Positions 38,655-49,868 of a DNA stretch of 64,000 nucleotides are shown here, in pieces (within the stretch, counting starts at the first letter, position 1; each line of letters begins with the position of its first letter). The stretch spans positions 33,331 to 97,330 of the forward strand of contig NZ_JAUYNX010000012.1 in the NCBI RefSeq assembly GCF_030704825.1, in the 5' to 3' direction. The position numbers were made by a program, and so were the translations under genes. The notes under the pieces are model-generated. The model saw only the letters and a list, made by a program, of their open reading frames with translations. It had not been told where the DNA came from and ran no database searches. This DNA comes from Brevundimonas sp. (GTDB taxonomy: Bacteria; Pseudomonadota; Alphaproteobacteria; Caulobacterales; Caulobacteraceae).

Positions 38655-39410
38655 TCAGCCCGGGTCCAGCACGGCCCCGTTCAGGATGCGCCGATCGACC
38701 TTGGCCTGGACCAGGACCGCGACGGCCTCGCCCGGTTCGCGTACGCCGGGCAGGGCGTAGAGCGCGGGCTGTCCGGTCCAGTCGCCTAGGGTCCGCACCG
38801 ACCGCACGACGTTCACGTGCCGCACCGTGCGGCCGCGGTTGTCGCCGGCGACAATATCGACCTCCTGGGGCCCGGGCGTATAGGTCACGGCCACCACCTC
38901 CGCGCCCCCGGAGGGCGAGCGACCCGAACCGACGCCGACGCGCTTGCCGCCGATGCGGAATTCGATCTCCGGAGGAAAATTCCGTCGCGCGGCCTCTTCG
39001 TCGATGGCGCTCTGCAGGGCCGTGGCCTGGGCGCCCACGACCTGGCGGCGACCGTCGATCACCACCTGCGGCGTGGATATGTCGCGCAGGCGCAGGGCCC
39101 GGCGATAGGCGCGCTGCCGCTGGGCGAATTCGGGGCGGGCGAAGGTGTCCTGCCAGCCGAGGTAGTCCCAGTAGTCCACGGCATAGGTCAGGGCGATCAC
39201 CCCGGGCTCGCCGGCGACGGACTCGAAGCGGGCGTTGGCCTCCGGACATCCGGCGCAGCCCTGGGCGGTGAACAGTTCGACGACGACGGGTTCGGACAGG
39301 GCGCCGGCGTCGCGCGGGACGCGGGGCGTCGCCGGCTGGGCCGCCGACCCCGCCGCGGTGATAGCGGCCGCGAGGGCCGCCGCAGGGATGATCCAGCCCC
39401 TCGTGCGCAT
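38655..39410 (-). CDS. DUF1223 exported thioredoxin-fold protein
   Basis: A 251-aa exported protein of the DUF1223 family. The signal peptide covers about residues 1-25. The thioredoxin-like core begins VVELFTAQGCAGCPEANARF with a CAGC redox motif; VDYWDYLGWQDTFA and STPQVVIDGRRQVVG are typical family blocks. The role is unassigned, but the position next to ccmG and the CxxC motif make periplasmic thiol chemistry plausible. The start is uncertain; another ATG 14 codons upstream exists, though a signal peptide fits best from 39410. Confidence 0.82.
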   Translation of the reverse strand: MRTRGWIIPAAALAAAITAAGSAAQPATPRVPRDAGALSEPVVVELFTAQGCAGCPEANARFESVAGEPGVIALTYAVDYWDYLGWQDTFARPEFAQRQRAYRRALRLRDISTPQVVIDGRRQVVGAQATALQSAIDEEAARRNFPPEIEFRIGGKRVGVGSGRSPSGGAEVVAVTYTPGPQEVDIVAGDNRGRTVRHVNVVRSVRTLGDWTGQPALYALPGVREPGEAVAVLVQAKVDRRILNGAVLDPG

Positions 39411-39479
39411 GGCCGGGAGGTTAATCACGGCGGACGAAACCGCGCCGCTCATTTTCGCGTGAAGGCCGAATCGGCGGTT

Positions 39480-39704
39480 CTAGACGCGGATGTCCAGCAG
39501 GGCGCCGGGACGCGTCGGTCGCTCCTCGAACGCCGCCGGCGTGGGCTGCGGGGCCGCGGCGCGCAGGCCCGGCTCGGCCGGGGCCGACTGCACCGCGTCC
39601 AGCGCGGCCTTGAAGAAGTCCGAGCGCGAGGCGCGCACGGGCGTCTGCCCGGCGGGGTGCGGCGGGAACAGGGCGGCGGGCAACTGGGGACGAATCGCGC
39701 TCAT
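39480..39704 (-). CDS. Small conserved-looking hypothetical protein (74 aa)
   Basis: A short, Pro/Ala-rich protein that starts MSAIRPQLPAALFPPHPA, has a probable amphipathic helix SRSDFFKAALDAVQ, and ends RPGALLDIRV. It shows no signal peptide, membrane segment or known motif. It is the next gene after ccmG on the same strand (34 bp), but no clear ribosome-binding site was seen. Composition and codon use suit real coding sequence, and the well-ordered C-terminus suggests conservation, but I cannot name a family. Confidence 0.5.
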   Translation of the reverse strand: MSAIRPQLPAALFPPHPAGQTPVRASRSDFFKAALDAVQSAPAEPGLRAAAPQPTPAAFEERPTRPGALLDIRV

Positions 39705-39738
39705 GCCGACAGGGTTAATGAAAACCGTCGGAAATGGG

Positions 39739-40317
39739 TTAACGACCCGGGCCGCGGGCGGTGGCCGTGGGCAGGGGCCGGGACGGCGCCTGGATGGCCT
39801 CGACCAGCCGCTCGATCTCGGCGGCGTCGACCAGCGGCCCCGACGACTTGGCCACGACCACGCCCATGGCGTTGACGGCGAAGGTCTCCGGCGCGCCGCT
39901 GATGCCGAGGTCCAGACCGGCGCGGCCCTCCCGATCGACCAGCACCATGGAATAGGGGTCGCCCAGTTCGTCGAGGAAGGCGCGGGTTGCGACGGGTTCG
40001 TCCTTCCAGGCCACGCCGACGACGGCGACGCCGCGGGCCTTGAGCGCCATCAGATTGGGGTGCTCGACCCGGCACGGCGCGCACCAGCTGGCGAAGACAT
40101 TGACCAGCATCGGCCTGCCGACGCCGGCGGTCTTGAGGTCCAGGTGGCCGGGACCCGCCACGTCGCCGGTCAGCATGGGCAGGACGGTTTCCGGTATCGG
40201 CCGTCCGACGAGGGCGTCGGGCTTGATCGAGGGATCGCGCTTCAGCGACCAGCCGATGAACAGGGCCGCCAGCGCCACGAGCACGACCAGCGGAATCAGC
40301 GACAGCCACCGGCTCAT
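39739..40317 (-). CDS. ccmG: CcmG/DsbE periplasmic thiol:disulfide oxidoreductase
   Basis: A 192-aa membrane-anchored thioredoxin that reduces apocytochrome c cysteines before heme attachment. The N-terminal anchor is LIPLVVLVALAALFIGW. The active site is NVFASWCAPCRVEHPNL (CAPC) near residue 80, and the cis-Pro region reads GAPETFAVNAMG. The ATG overlaps the ccmD stop by 4 nt (ATGA), continuing the ccmC-ccmD-ccmG operon. Substrate delivery is presumably from CcdA/DsbD-type proteins not present here. Confidence 0.93.
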   Translation of the reverse strand: MSRWLSLIPLVVLVALAALFIGWSLKRDPSIKPDALVGRPIPETVLPMLTGDVAGPGHLDLKTAGVGRPMLVNVFASWCAPCRVEHPNLMALKARGVAVVGVAWKDEPVATRAFLDELGDPYSMVLVDREGRAGLDLGISGAPETFAVNAMGVVVAKSSGPLVDAAEIERLVEAIQAPSRPLPTATARGPGR

Positions 40318-40469
40318 GACGGCGGGATCTCTTCCAGCCGCCGCAGATCGGCCGACCAGCGGCGGGCGGCGATCACGGCGCGGGCGGCGAGCACGCCCAG
40401 CACGGCGGCGCTCAGGCCCCAGGCGGGCCAGACGAAGGCGGCGTAGCGGCCCATGTCGAGGTCGAACAT
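40314..40469 (-). CDS. ccmD: CcmD heme exporter accessory protein
   Basis: A 51-aa single-pass membrane protein between ccmC and ccmG. It reads MFDLDMGRYAAFVWPAWGLS, then a hydrophobic helix and a basic cytoplasmic tail ARRWSADLRRLEE. The YAAFVWPAWG block and total length are typical of CcmD, which helps release holo-CcmE from CcmABC. It starts 2 bp after the ccmC stop and its own stop overlaps the ccmG start. Confidence 0.88.
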   Translation of the reverse strand: MFDLDMGRYAAFVWPAWGLSAAVLGVLAARAVIAARRWSADLRRLEEIPPS

Positions 40470-40471
40470 GC

Positions 40472-41194
40472 TCAGGCCTCCAGGGCTTTGCGGGCGCGGA
40501 TCGACACGACCCGGCGGCGGACGATCTCGGTGCGGATCGATGTCACCCAGATGGCCAGGAACAGGGCGGCGTAGGCGGCCATCATCATCAGCAGCGGCGT
40601 CAGATAGACTGCCGATATCGACGGCCCGTCGGCCCTGAGCAGCGAAGCCGGCTGATGCAGGGTGTTCCACCAGTCGACCGAGAATTTGACGATCGGCAGG
40701 TTCACCAGTCCGACCAGCCCCAGCACGGCGGCGGCGCGGGCGGCTTTCGCCTCGTCGTCGATCGAGGCCCGCAGGGCCAGATAGCCGAGATAGAACAGGA
40801 ACAGGATCAGCACCGACATCAGCCGCGCGTCTCCCCACGCCCACCAGGCGCCCCACATGGGCTTGCCCCACAGGCTGCCGGTGACCAGGGCCAGGGCGGT
40901 GAAGGCGGCGCCGGGCAGGGCGGCGGCCCGGGCGGCGGCGTCGGCCAGCGGATGGCGGAACACCAGGGCGAAGAAGCTGGACACGCCCAGGGCGCCATAG
41001 GCCATCAGGCCGAGGGTGGCGGCCGGCGCGTGCACGAACATGATCCGCACCGTGTCGCCCTGCTGATAGTCCTCGGGCGCGGCGAAGCTGAACCCCGCCC
41101 CCGCCGCCAGCAGGACGACGGCCAGCCCCCACAGCACCGGCGTCAGCGGGCGGGTGAAGCGCAGGAACCGGTCGGGATTGGCGAGGCCGAACAT
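40472..41194 (-). CDS. ccmC: CcmC heme exporter, cytochrome c maturation
   Basis: A 240-aa six-TM membrane protein that presents heme to CcmE. The tryptophan-rich signature is WGKPMWGAWWAWGDARLMSV, with flanking heme-ligand histidines in MFVHAPAATLG and WWNTLHQPAS. Start at 41194 gives normal CcmC length. It heads a ccmC-ccmD-ccmG operon, while ccmA and ccmB lie about 2 kb to the right, split off by two genes on the opposite strand. Confidence 0.94.
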   Translation of the reverse strand: MFGLANPDRFLRFTRPLTPVLWGLAVVLLAAGAGFSFAAPEDYQQGDTVRIMFVHAPAATLGLMAYGALGVSSFFALVFRHPLADAAARAAALPGAAFTALALVTGSLWGKPMWGAWWAWGDARLMSVLILFLFYLGYLALRASIDDEAKAARAAAVLGLVGLVNLPIVKFSVDWWNTLHQPASLLRADGPSISAVYLTPLLMMMAAYAALFLAIWVTSIRTEIVRRRVVSIRARKALEA

Positions 41195-41310
41195 CGCCGG
41201 CTCTTTAGCGGGCCGGGAGGGCGCGCGCCATATGGGGACTTCACCGGAGTGGCGCGGGTGGGGTGCGGGCATGCTAAGGCGACGGCTCTTCCGACCCGAG
41301 AGGCCCCTCC

Positions 41311-41535
41311 ATGACCGACGACGTGACAAAAGACAGCAACGGCAACATCCTCGCCGACGGCGACAGCGTGACCCTGATCAAGGACCTCAAGGTCAAGGGC
41401 TCGGGCGGGGTGACGCTGAAGCGGGGGACGCTGGTGAAGAACATCCGCCTGACCGGGGATACGGACGAGATCGAGGCCAATGTCGAGAAGGTGCGCGGCC
41501 TCGTCCTGCGGACCGAGTTCGTCAAAAAGGCCTGA
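41311..41535 (+). CDS. PhnA/YjdM-type domain protein, short form
   Basis: A 74-aa protein equivalent to the C-terminal PhnA domain only: DSNGNILADGDSVTLIKDLK, then KGSGGVTLKRGTLVKNIRL and GLVLRTEFVKKA. Full-length YjdM has an N-terminal zinc ribbon, missing here; short forms are common. Despite the old name it has no proven part in phosphonate use. It is divergent from ccmC across 116 bp and may be transcribed with the amidohydrolase gene 76 bp downstream. Confidence 0.9.
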   Translation: MTDDVTKDSNGNILADGDSVTLIKDLKVKGSGGVTLKRGTLVKNIRLTGDTDEIEANVEKVRGLVLRTEFVKKA

Positions 41536-41611
41536 CGGCCCAGGTTACCAAGGCTTAAGTGGCCGGGCCGGCCGGGGTCCGCTAGCTGTTGGCGGTGTCG
41601 GAGGATCGATC

Positions 41612-43060
41612 ATGACTACCGCCTGCGTCATCATGGCCGGACTGGCCCTGGCCCTGGCCGCCGGCCCGGCCCTCGCCCAGGTTCCCGCTCCGCCGGAAGC
41701 GCAGGCCGCGCCGGCTCCGCAACGCCCGGCGTATGTGGCGTTCGACGAACCCGTGATCCTGATCCGCGACGTGCGGCTGGTCGACGGAACCGGCGCGCGC
41801 GCCCGGCCCGGCATGAGCGTTCTGATCCGCGATGGCCGCATCGCCGGCGTCGGCCCCGGCCTCGCGGCTCCGAACGGCGCCCGGGTGATCGAGGGCGCCG
41901 GCAAGACCCTGACCCCCGGCCTCGTCCTGATGCACGAGCACATGTTCTATCCGACCGGCCGGATGAACTATGGCGAGATGAGCTTCAGCTTTCCGCGCCT
42001 CTATCTCGCCGGCGGCGTGACCACGATGCGCACGGCCGGGTCGATGTCCCCGTACGCCGACCTGAACCTGAGGGACGAGATCGCGGCCGGCCGCACGCCC
42101 GGGCCGGACATGGACGTCACCGCCCCCTATCTGAACGGTCCGGGCCTGCCGATCGTCCAGGTCAATGCGCTGGAGGGCGCCGACGACGCCGAACGCATGG
42201 TCGAATACTGGGCCGCCGAGGGGGCGACCTCGTACAAGACCTATATGGAGATCCGCCGCGCCGAGCTGGGGCGGGTGATCGAACTGGCCCACGCCCGCGG
42301 CCAGAAGGTCACCGGCCATCTCTGTTCGGTGACCTATCGCGAGGCGGCCGACCTCGGCATCGACAACCTCGAGCACGGCTTCTTCGCCGCCACGGATTTC
42401 GTGGCCGGCAAACAGCCGGACGTCTGTCCCGACGACGCCGCGGTCCAGGCCTCGCTGGCGGCGCTCGACCCGGACGCGCCGGAGGTCCGGGCCCTGATCC
42501 GGCATCTGGTCGACCGGGGCGTCGTCCTGACCTCGACCCTGACGATCATCGAAACCCTGACGACCGGCCGGCCCAGGGCGCCGGACGGCGCGCTGGAGCT
42601 GCTGACCCCGCCGGTCCGGGCCCAGTACGAGCAGATCTGGCCCCTGATCCAGGAGCGCACGGATGACGGCTCGCGCAACCTGCTGGCCAATATGATGCGG
42701 CTGGAACGGGCCTTCGCCGAGGCCGGCGGGACCCTGGTCGCCGGCACCGATCCGACCGGCTACGGCGGCGTCATTCCCGGCTTTTCCTCGCGCCGCCAGC
42801 TGCAGCTGATGCTGGAGGCCGGGTTCGATTTCGAGACCGTGGTCCGGATCGCCTCGCTGGACGGGGCCCGGCTGCTGGGCCGCGACGCCGAGGTCGGTTC
42901 GATCGCGCCGGGCAAGCGGGCGGACCTGATCCTGATCGACGGCGACCCGTCGACCGATCCCGCGGCGCTGGACCGGTTCCAGTATGTGTTCAAGTCAGGC
43001 GTCGGCTACGATCCGGCCGTGATCCTGGCCGGACTGCGGGGCACGGTCGGCCTGCACTGA
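41612..43060 (+). CDS. Exported amidohydrolase family protein
   Basis: A 482-aa metal-dependent hydrolase with a Sec signal peptide ending near AALA (residue 22). Metal-binding motifs are LMHEHMF (HxH), the likely bridging Lys in TSYKTYM, His in VTGHLCS and LEHGFF, and Asp in VAGTDPTG. The C-terminal composite sheet reads GSIAPGKRADLILIDGDP. The sequence groups with imidazolonepropionase/prolidase-like exported amidohydrolases of unknown substrate. A GGAGGATC site precedes the ATG. It sits between the two halves of the ccm locus on the opposite strand. Confidence 0.9.
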   Translation: MTTACVIMAGLALALAAGPALAQVPAPPEAQAAPAPQRPAYVAFDEPVILIRDVRLVDGTGARARPGMSVLIRDGRIAGVGPGLAAPNGARVIEGAGKTLTPGLVLMHEHMFYPTGRMNYGEMSFSFPRLYLAGGVTTMRTAGSMSPYADLNLRDEIAAGRTPGPDMDVTAPYLNGPGLPIVQVNALEGADDAERMVEYWAAEGATSYKTYMEIRRAELGRVIELAHARGQKVTGHLCSVTYREAADLGIDNLEHGFFAATDFVAGKQPDVCPDDAAVQASLAALDPDAPEVRALIRHLVDRGVVLTSTLTIIETLTTGRPRAPDGALELLTPPVRAQYEQIWPLIQERTDDGSRNLLANMMRLERAFAEAGGTLVAGTDPTGYGGVIPGFSSRRQLQLMLEAGFDFETVVRIASLDGARLLGRDAEVGSIAPGKRADLILIDGDPSTDPAALDRFQYVFKSGVGYDPAVILAGLRGTVGLH

Positions 43061-43065
43061 CCGGG

Positions 43066-43731
43066 TCAGCCCTGGGCGTTGCGGATGGCGGCGGCCCCCG
43101 CGAAGGGCGTGACCACCGCCGCGAACAGGACATAGGCCCCAAGGAAGGCCAGGGCCGGGGCCGGGTCCAGTCCGTTGACGGCCCGCTCCAGCGCCCCCGC
43201 GCCGAACACCACCGGCGGGATGAACAGCGGCAGGACGACCACGGCGATCAGCAGGCCGCCCCGCTTCGACCCCAGGGCCAGGGCCGCGCCCAGCGCCCCG
43301 GTCAGGGCGAAGCCGAGGGCGCCGATCAGCGCCGACAGGGCGACCAGCGGAGCCTGCCCGGGCGGCAGGCCGAGGGTGATGGCGGCGACCGGGGCGGTGA
43401 TCGCCAGCGGCGCCCCCACGGCCAGCCACTGGGCCTTGGCCTTGGCCAGCACGACCAGCTCCAGCGGGACGGGCCCCAGGGCGATCAGGTCCAGCGCGCC
43501 GTCCTCGTGGTCGCGCTCGAACAGCCGCTCCAGCGACAGGATCGACGACAGGGCCAGGGCCAGCCAGGCGATCCCGCCCGCGACCGGCTTCAGGCCCGAC
43601 GGGTCGCCCCCGGCGGCCAGCGGGACCAGCGCCGTCAGGCACAGGAAGAAGCCGCAGGCCAGCAGCGGCCCGCCCCCGCCCGACCAGGCCAGGGCCAGCT
43701 CGCGCCGCCACAGGATCGTCAGCGCCCTCAC
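43066..43731 (-). CDS. ccmB: CcmB heme exporter membrane subunit
   Basis: A 221-aa six-TM subunit of the CcmAB ABC complex that drives holo-CcmE release. It starts from GTG ([21 protein letters not shown]) with four bases overlapping the ccmA stop (GTGA). [20 protein letters not shown] is the conserved cytoplasmic loop contacting CcmA, and [12 protein letters not shown] is the later family motif. It faces the amidohydrolase stop across 5 bp. Confidence 0.92.
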   Translation of the reverse strand: MRALTILWRRELALAWSGGGGPLLACGFFLCLTALVPLAAGGDPSGLKPVAGGIAWLALALSSILSLERLFERDHEDGALDLIALGPVPLELVVLAKAKAQWLAVGAPLAITAPVAAITLGLPPGQAPLVALSALIGALGFALTGALGAALALGSKRGGLLIAVVVLPLFIPPVVFGAGALERAVNGLDPAPALAFLGAYVLFAAVVTPFAGAAAIRNAQG

Positions 43732-44327
43732 CGGCCCGCTCCGATGTCGAGGCCGCGCGCCGGAAGGGGCAGGGGGTCGTGCACGGCGGCGATGATGCCG
43801 CCGCCCTTGTCGAGGTGGGCCTGCATCAGCAGGCCGAGGGCGGCGCGCCAGCGGGCGTCCAGCGGGGCGAAGGGCTCGTCCAGCAGCCAGATCGGCCGGG
43901 GCGTGGCGATCAGCCGGGCGAAGGCGAGGCGGCGGCGCTGGCCGGCCGACAGCTTGCGCACCTCCAGATCCAGCAGGGGCTCCAGCGCCAGGACGTCCAC
44001 GGCGGCGGCGATCCCGTCGGCCCCGGCCCCGAGCCACGCCGCCTGGAAGGCCAGTTCGTCGCGGGCCCGGCGCGCCCCCTTCAATCCGTCCAGATGGCCC
44101 AGCCAGTGGATGTGGTTCGCCCGCGCCCCGGCCGGATCGGCGGCGGCGAAGGCCACGGTCCCGGCGTCGGGGCGGATGAAGCCGGCGAGCGTCCTCAGCA
44201 GGGAGGTCTTGCCCGCCCCGTTGGCCCCGGTCAGCGCCAGGGCCTCGCCGGAGGCCAGCGAGAACGACAGGTCGCGAAAGAGAGTCCGTTCGCCGCGCGA
44301 GACGGTCAGGCCGGAAACGGAAATCAT
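43728..44327 (-). CDS. ccmA: CcmA heme exporter ATP-binding subunit
   Basis: A 199-aa ABC ATPase. Walker A is [18 protein letters not shown], the ABC signature region [15 protein letters not shown] and Walker [13 protein letters not shown], followed by the switch His in [10 protein letters not shown]. CcmA with CcmB hydrolyses ATP to free heme-loaded CcmE from CcmCD. A GGAGGGGG site lies before the ATG at 44327. The promoter should lie in the 201-bp divergent region with acnA. Confidence 0.94.
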   Translation of the reverse strand: MISVSGLTVSRGERTLFRDLSFSLASGEALALTGANGAGKTSLLRTLAGFIRPDAGTVAFAAADPAGARANHIHWLGHLDGLKGARRARDELAFQAAWLGAGADGIAAAVDVLALEPLLDLEVRKLSAGQRRRLAFARLIATPRPIWLLDEPFAPLDARWRAALGLLMQAHLDKGGGIIAAVHDPLPLPARGLDIGAGR

Positions 44328-44528
44328 CCGCGCCCCCTCCAGTTGCGAACTCCTCTCAATACCCATGCGCCCGACGCGGATACATGGACGGGGGAAGGAA
44401 CCCTCGCTATATCCGGCCCCGCCGCAGCAGGCGTTCGCCGCGCGCGTCGGGGACCTGTGCGCCCCGCCGCAAGTCGCGCGTTCGTGCAACCGGATTGTCG
44501 GGCGGCGTTGACCAGAGGAAGCCTCTCC

Positions 44529-47234
<2,706 letters not shown>

Positions 47235-47261
47235 TCAAAAGGTCGCGCAAGGGAGCCCGGA

Positions 47262-48038
47262 TTGCAGATACAGCTCGTCCGCAGCGCCACGATTCGCGTG
47301 TCCATGGCGGGCGTCACCCTGCTGATCGATCCGTGGCTCGCGGCGAAGGGCGAGGGACGAAGCTATTCGGGCGACGTCCGCTCGCCCCTCGTCGACCTGC
47401 CGATGCCCGCGCAGGCCGTCGTCGAGGCGATAGACGCCGTACTGATCTCGCATCTGCACTCCGATCATTTCGACATGGCGGCGGCGGCGGCGATCCGTCC
47501 GGGCACGCCGGTGTTCGCGCCTGAGCATGACGTGGCGGGGCTGGAGGGGTTCGGCCTGGCCCATGTCTCCGCCATCACCCGGCCGACCAGGGTCGGTCCG
47601 GTAGAGATCGTCCTGACGCCGGGGCGACACGGACCGGACGAGGTCCTCGAAGCCATGGGCGAGGTCGCGGGCTTCCTGTTGCGCGCGCCGGGCGAACCTT
47701 CCGTCTACTGGGTCGGCGACAGCATCCTGTGCGACGAGGTGCGACAGGTGATCCGGTCCGAAAGGCCGGATGTCGTCGTCGTGCACGCATGCGGCGCGGA
47801 CTGGGAGGGGTCGGCGCCGCTGGTCATGGATACGGCCATGGTTCTGGAAACCATGCGGCTGTCCGCGCCCGCGACCGTCGTGGCGACACATATGGACGCG
47901 GTTGATCACGCGACGGTCTCGCGCGCCGACCTCGAACGCGCGGCTGCGGACCTTGACGGGCCGGAACGTCGCCGGCTGCGGATTCCGGCGGACGGTGAGG
48001 TCCTCGTCTTCCCGCCGGCCGCGCAACGCCCGGCCTGA
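47262..48038 (+). CDS. Metallo-beta-lactamase-fold hydrolase (UlaG-like)
   Basis: A 258-aa metal-dependent hydrolase. The zinc motif is LISHLHSDHFD (HxHxDH), preceded by MAGVTLLIDPWLA and followed by VYWVGDSILCDEV and VATHMDAVDH. This resembles the UlaG-type lactonase/RNase Z-like subfamily, whose substrates vary. Translation starts from TTG with GGGAG about 7 nt ahead, since no ATG or GTG lies between the acnA stop and the conserved start of the fold. It follows acnA by 27 bp and may be co-transcribed. Confidence 0.85.
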   Translation: MQIQLVRSATIRVSMAGVTLLIDPWLAAKGEGRSYSGDVRSPLVDLPMPAQAVVEAIDAVLISHLHSDHFDMAAAAAIRPGTPVFAPEHDVAGLEGFGLAHVSAITRPTRVGPVEIVLTPGRHGPDEVLEAMGEVAGFLLRAPGEPSVYWVGDSILCDEVRQVIRSERPDVVVVHACGADWEGSAPLVMDTAMVLETMRLSAPATVVATHMDAVDHATVSRADLERAAADLDGPERRRLRIPADGEVLVFPPAAQRPA

Positions 48039-48047
48039 GCGGCGGCC

Positions 48048-48578
48048 TTATCCCCCCGTCGCGTTGTGCGGACCCCGATCGCGCGGATTCCGCCCGAACG
48101 CCTGCTCGCACACGGCCCGCCCGAACTCCTCCGACACCATCATTTGCCGGTCGCCCAGCAGGCCGCCGGCGCGCCCCCGGGCGCTCGTCGCCACCGACAC
48201 CGGGAACCGGCCGAGGACGCGGTTGCCGTCGGCCGGATCGACGAACTCCACCGTGCCCGACAGGGTGTGGACGCCGTCGCCGTTGATCAGGGTCTCCAGC
48301 CGTCCGGCGCGCTGCATCCCGTCGATGTGGACCCGGACGTCGATCGGCGCCGTGCCCCACATGCAGCGGCCCAGTTCCTCGTGAACCTCTTCGGAGAAGG
48401 TGTCGGCGAAATCGTCTTCGGCGTTGAGCATGGCGGTGGACAGGGTGAGGCTGCCGACCTGGGCGGTTTCCTGCAGGCCGATCGGCAGGGGGACGGGCGG
48501 GCCGCCCTCGATCACAGGCGCGCAGGCGGTGGCGGCGAGCAGGGCGGCGGCGAGGACGGCGGTCGTGGCGGACTTCAT
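48048..48578 (-). CDS. Predicted lipoprotein of unknown function
   Basis: A 176-aa protein with a lipoprotein leader: MKSATTAVLAAALLAATACAP, lipobox TAC near residue 19. The mature part begins with a Pro-rich stretch, then QVGSLTLSTAMLNAEDDFADTF, HEELGRCMWGTAPIDVRVHID and GTVEFVDPADGNRVLGRFPV. The two mature Cys could pair. A GGGAG site sits 6 nt before the ATG. A 7-bp inverted repeat (CGCGCCA/TGGCGCG, 48594-48617) and a CGAAC/GTTCG dyad (48631-48643) lie upstream. I do not recognise the family. It faces the hydrolase gene tail to tail. Confidence 0.78.
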   Translation of the reverse strand: MKSATTAVLAAALLAATACAPVIEGGPPVPLPIGLQETAQVGSLTLSTAMLNAEDDFADTFSEEVHEELGRCMWGTAPIDVRVHIDGMQRAGRLETLINGDGVHTLSGTVEFVDPADGNRVLGRFPVSVATSARGRAGGLLGDRQMMVSEEFGRAVCEQAFGRNPRDRGPHNATGG

Positions 48579-48893
48579 TTCGGGCTCCCGGTTCGCGCCA
48601 GGCTTTGGCTTGGCGCGCGGCGGCATAGAACGAACCGCGTTCGACCGGGAGTTAATTCGCCGTAAGGCGCCTGCGACCGATCCTGACGTACCCGCCTGCC
48701 AGACTGCGGTCCGGCCGGTGCATGGACGCAACCACCCAGGCGCCATGATCGACGGAGTGGACTCTACGAACGGAATGGACGGCGCCTACAGATTGCGCCC
48801 GGGTGAAATCCCCGCCTCAGCGGTCGACGGACCGGACTCTATGGACGGAGTGGACGGTGTTTTGCAGATTGTATCCGGGCAAAAACCCCCGGC
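48579..48893. other. Intergenic region between lipoprotein gene and iaaA (315 bp)
   Basis: No gene seen. The left part (48579-48660) is the likely promoter/leader of the leftward lipoprotein gene, with two small dyads. The right part (48748 on) is occupied by the tandem direct repeat. The stretch 48660-48747 shows nothing distinct. Confidence 0.6.
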
Positions 48894-48897
48894 TCAG
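48748..48897. repeat. Tandem imperfect direct repeat, two units of about 73-75 bp
   Basis: Unit 1 (48748-48820) and unit 2 (48823-48897) share the order GACGGAnnGGACTCTA, then CGGAnTGGACGG, CAGATTG, CCGGG and finally CTCAG, with scattered changes and small indels. Each unit ends in a short G/C stem around an A-rich or T-rich loop, so the transcript of the leftward iaaA gene would contain two weak hairpins just after its stop. Unit 2 includes the iaaA stop codon. A coding duplication is unlikely, since no frame is conserved as protein. Confidence 0.6.
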
Positions 48898-49763
48898 CGC
48901 CCGAACACCTCGACCCCGATCTCGCCGGCAGGCGTCAGCCAGGCCCGCTTCATGCCCTGGCTGTTGAACGGCGCGGCGATGTTGCCGTCGCGGTCGAGAG
49001 CGATCAGGCCGCCGTCGCCGCCGAGGGCGCCGATCTCCTCGATCACGGCGCGGCCCGCCTCGGCGAGGGTCTGGCCCGCCCCGACGCGCCAACTGACCTG
49101 GGCGCAGGCCGCGACGCGGATGAAATACTCGCCCTGGCCGGTGCCCGAGACCGCCACGCGGCCGTCGGCCCAGCTGCCGGCCCCCGGAATGGGCGTGTCG
49201 CCGACCCGCCCCGGCATCTTGCCGAACACGCCCGCCGTCGAGGTCGCCGCCGCCAGCCGGCCTTCGCCGTCCAGCACGCAGCAGCCGACGGTGCCGTGGC
49301 TCAGGGTCCCGGGCGGATGATTGTCCTCGCCCTGCCCGGCCCGGGTGAACCAGGCCTCTTCGTCGGCGATGGGCTCCAGCCCCTGGTCGAGGGCGAACAG
49401 GGCGGCCCCCTCCCCCGCCAGCATGACATGCGGCGTGCGGTCCATGACGGCGCGGGCGGCGACGATCGGATTGCGGAACCCCTGCAAGGCCGCCACCGCC
49501 CCGGCCCGGCCCGTCGCGCCGTCCATCAGGCTGGCGTCCAGCTCATAGGCCCCCGCGAGATTGGACGAGGCCCCGCGCCCGGCGACATAGAGGCCGGAGT
49601 CCTCCAGCAGCACCGTCGTCTCGACCGCCACGTCCAGCGCGCTGGCGCCCGCGTCCAGCCGCGCCTTCATCGCCTCCACCACCTCGCGCATATGGGCGAT
49701 CTCGCGGTCGTAGTTCCGCTCGCGCCGGGCGCCCGCGCCGCCGTGGAGGATGAGGGCCGTCAT
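48894..49763 (-). CDS. Isoaspartyl peptidase/L-asparaginase (Ntn-hydrolase)
   Basis: A 289-aa proenzyme that self-cleaves before a Thr nucleophile. The cleavage/active site is GTLSHGTVGCCVLD, with the Thr following HG, and the pattern MPGRVGDTPIPGAGSWAD lies downstream as in IaaA. It opens ALILHGGAGA, with the later GTGQGEYFIRVAAC. The enzyme removes isoaspartyl-initiated dipeptides and has weak asparaginase activity. No signal peptide is evident. It is divergent from the quinone oxidoreductase gene, about 105 bp apart, and its 3' end runs into the direct repeats. Confidence 0.93.
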   Translation of the reverse strand: MTALILHGGAGARRERNYDREIAHMREVVEAMKARLDAGASALDVAVETTVLLEDSGLYVAGRGASSNLAGAYELDASLMDGATGRAGAVAALQGFRNPIVAARAVMDRTPHVMLAGEGAALFALDQGLEPIADEEAWFTRAGQGEDNHPPGTLSHGTVGCCVLDGEGRLAAATSTAGVFGKMPGRVGDTPIPGAGSWADGRVAVSGTGQGEYFIRVAACAQVSWRVGAGQTLAEAGRAVIEEIGALGGDGGLIALDRDGNIAAPFNSQGMKRAWLTPAGEIGVEVFGR

Positions 49764-49868
49764 TCAGGGTCGTCTCCGGATCGCCTCTTTCAAACGGGCG
49801 TGGCGCTGATTAGCCTCAAGCCGACGCGCGCGCCACCGGGGCGGGACGCCTTTGCGAAAGACCCTCCC

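Noticed and set aside
39715..39742. Paired TTAA at the ccmG end as a CtrA box
   Set aside because: Spacing is 20 bp and one TTAA is the ccmG stop codon region.
48748..48897. Tandem repeats here and at 63.6 kb as CRISPR
   Set aside because: Only two units each, no regular unique spacers and no cas genes.
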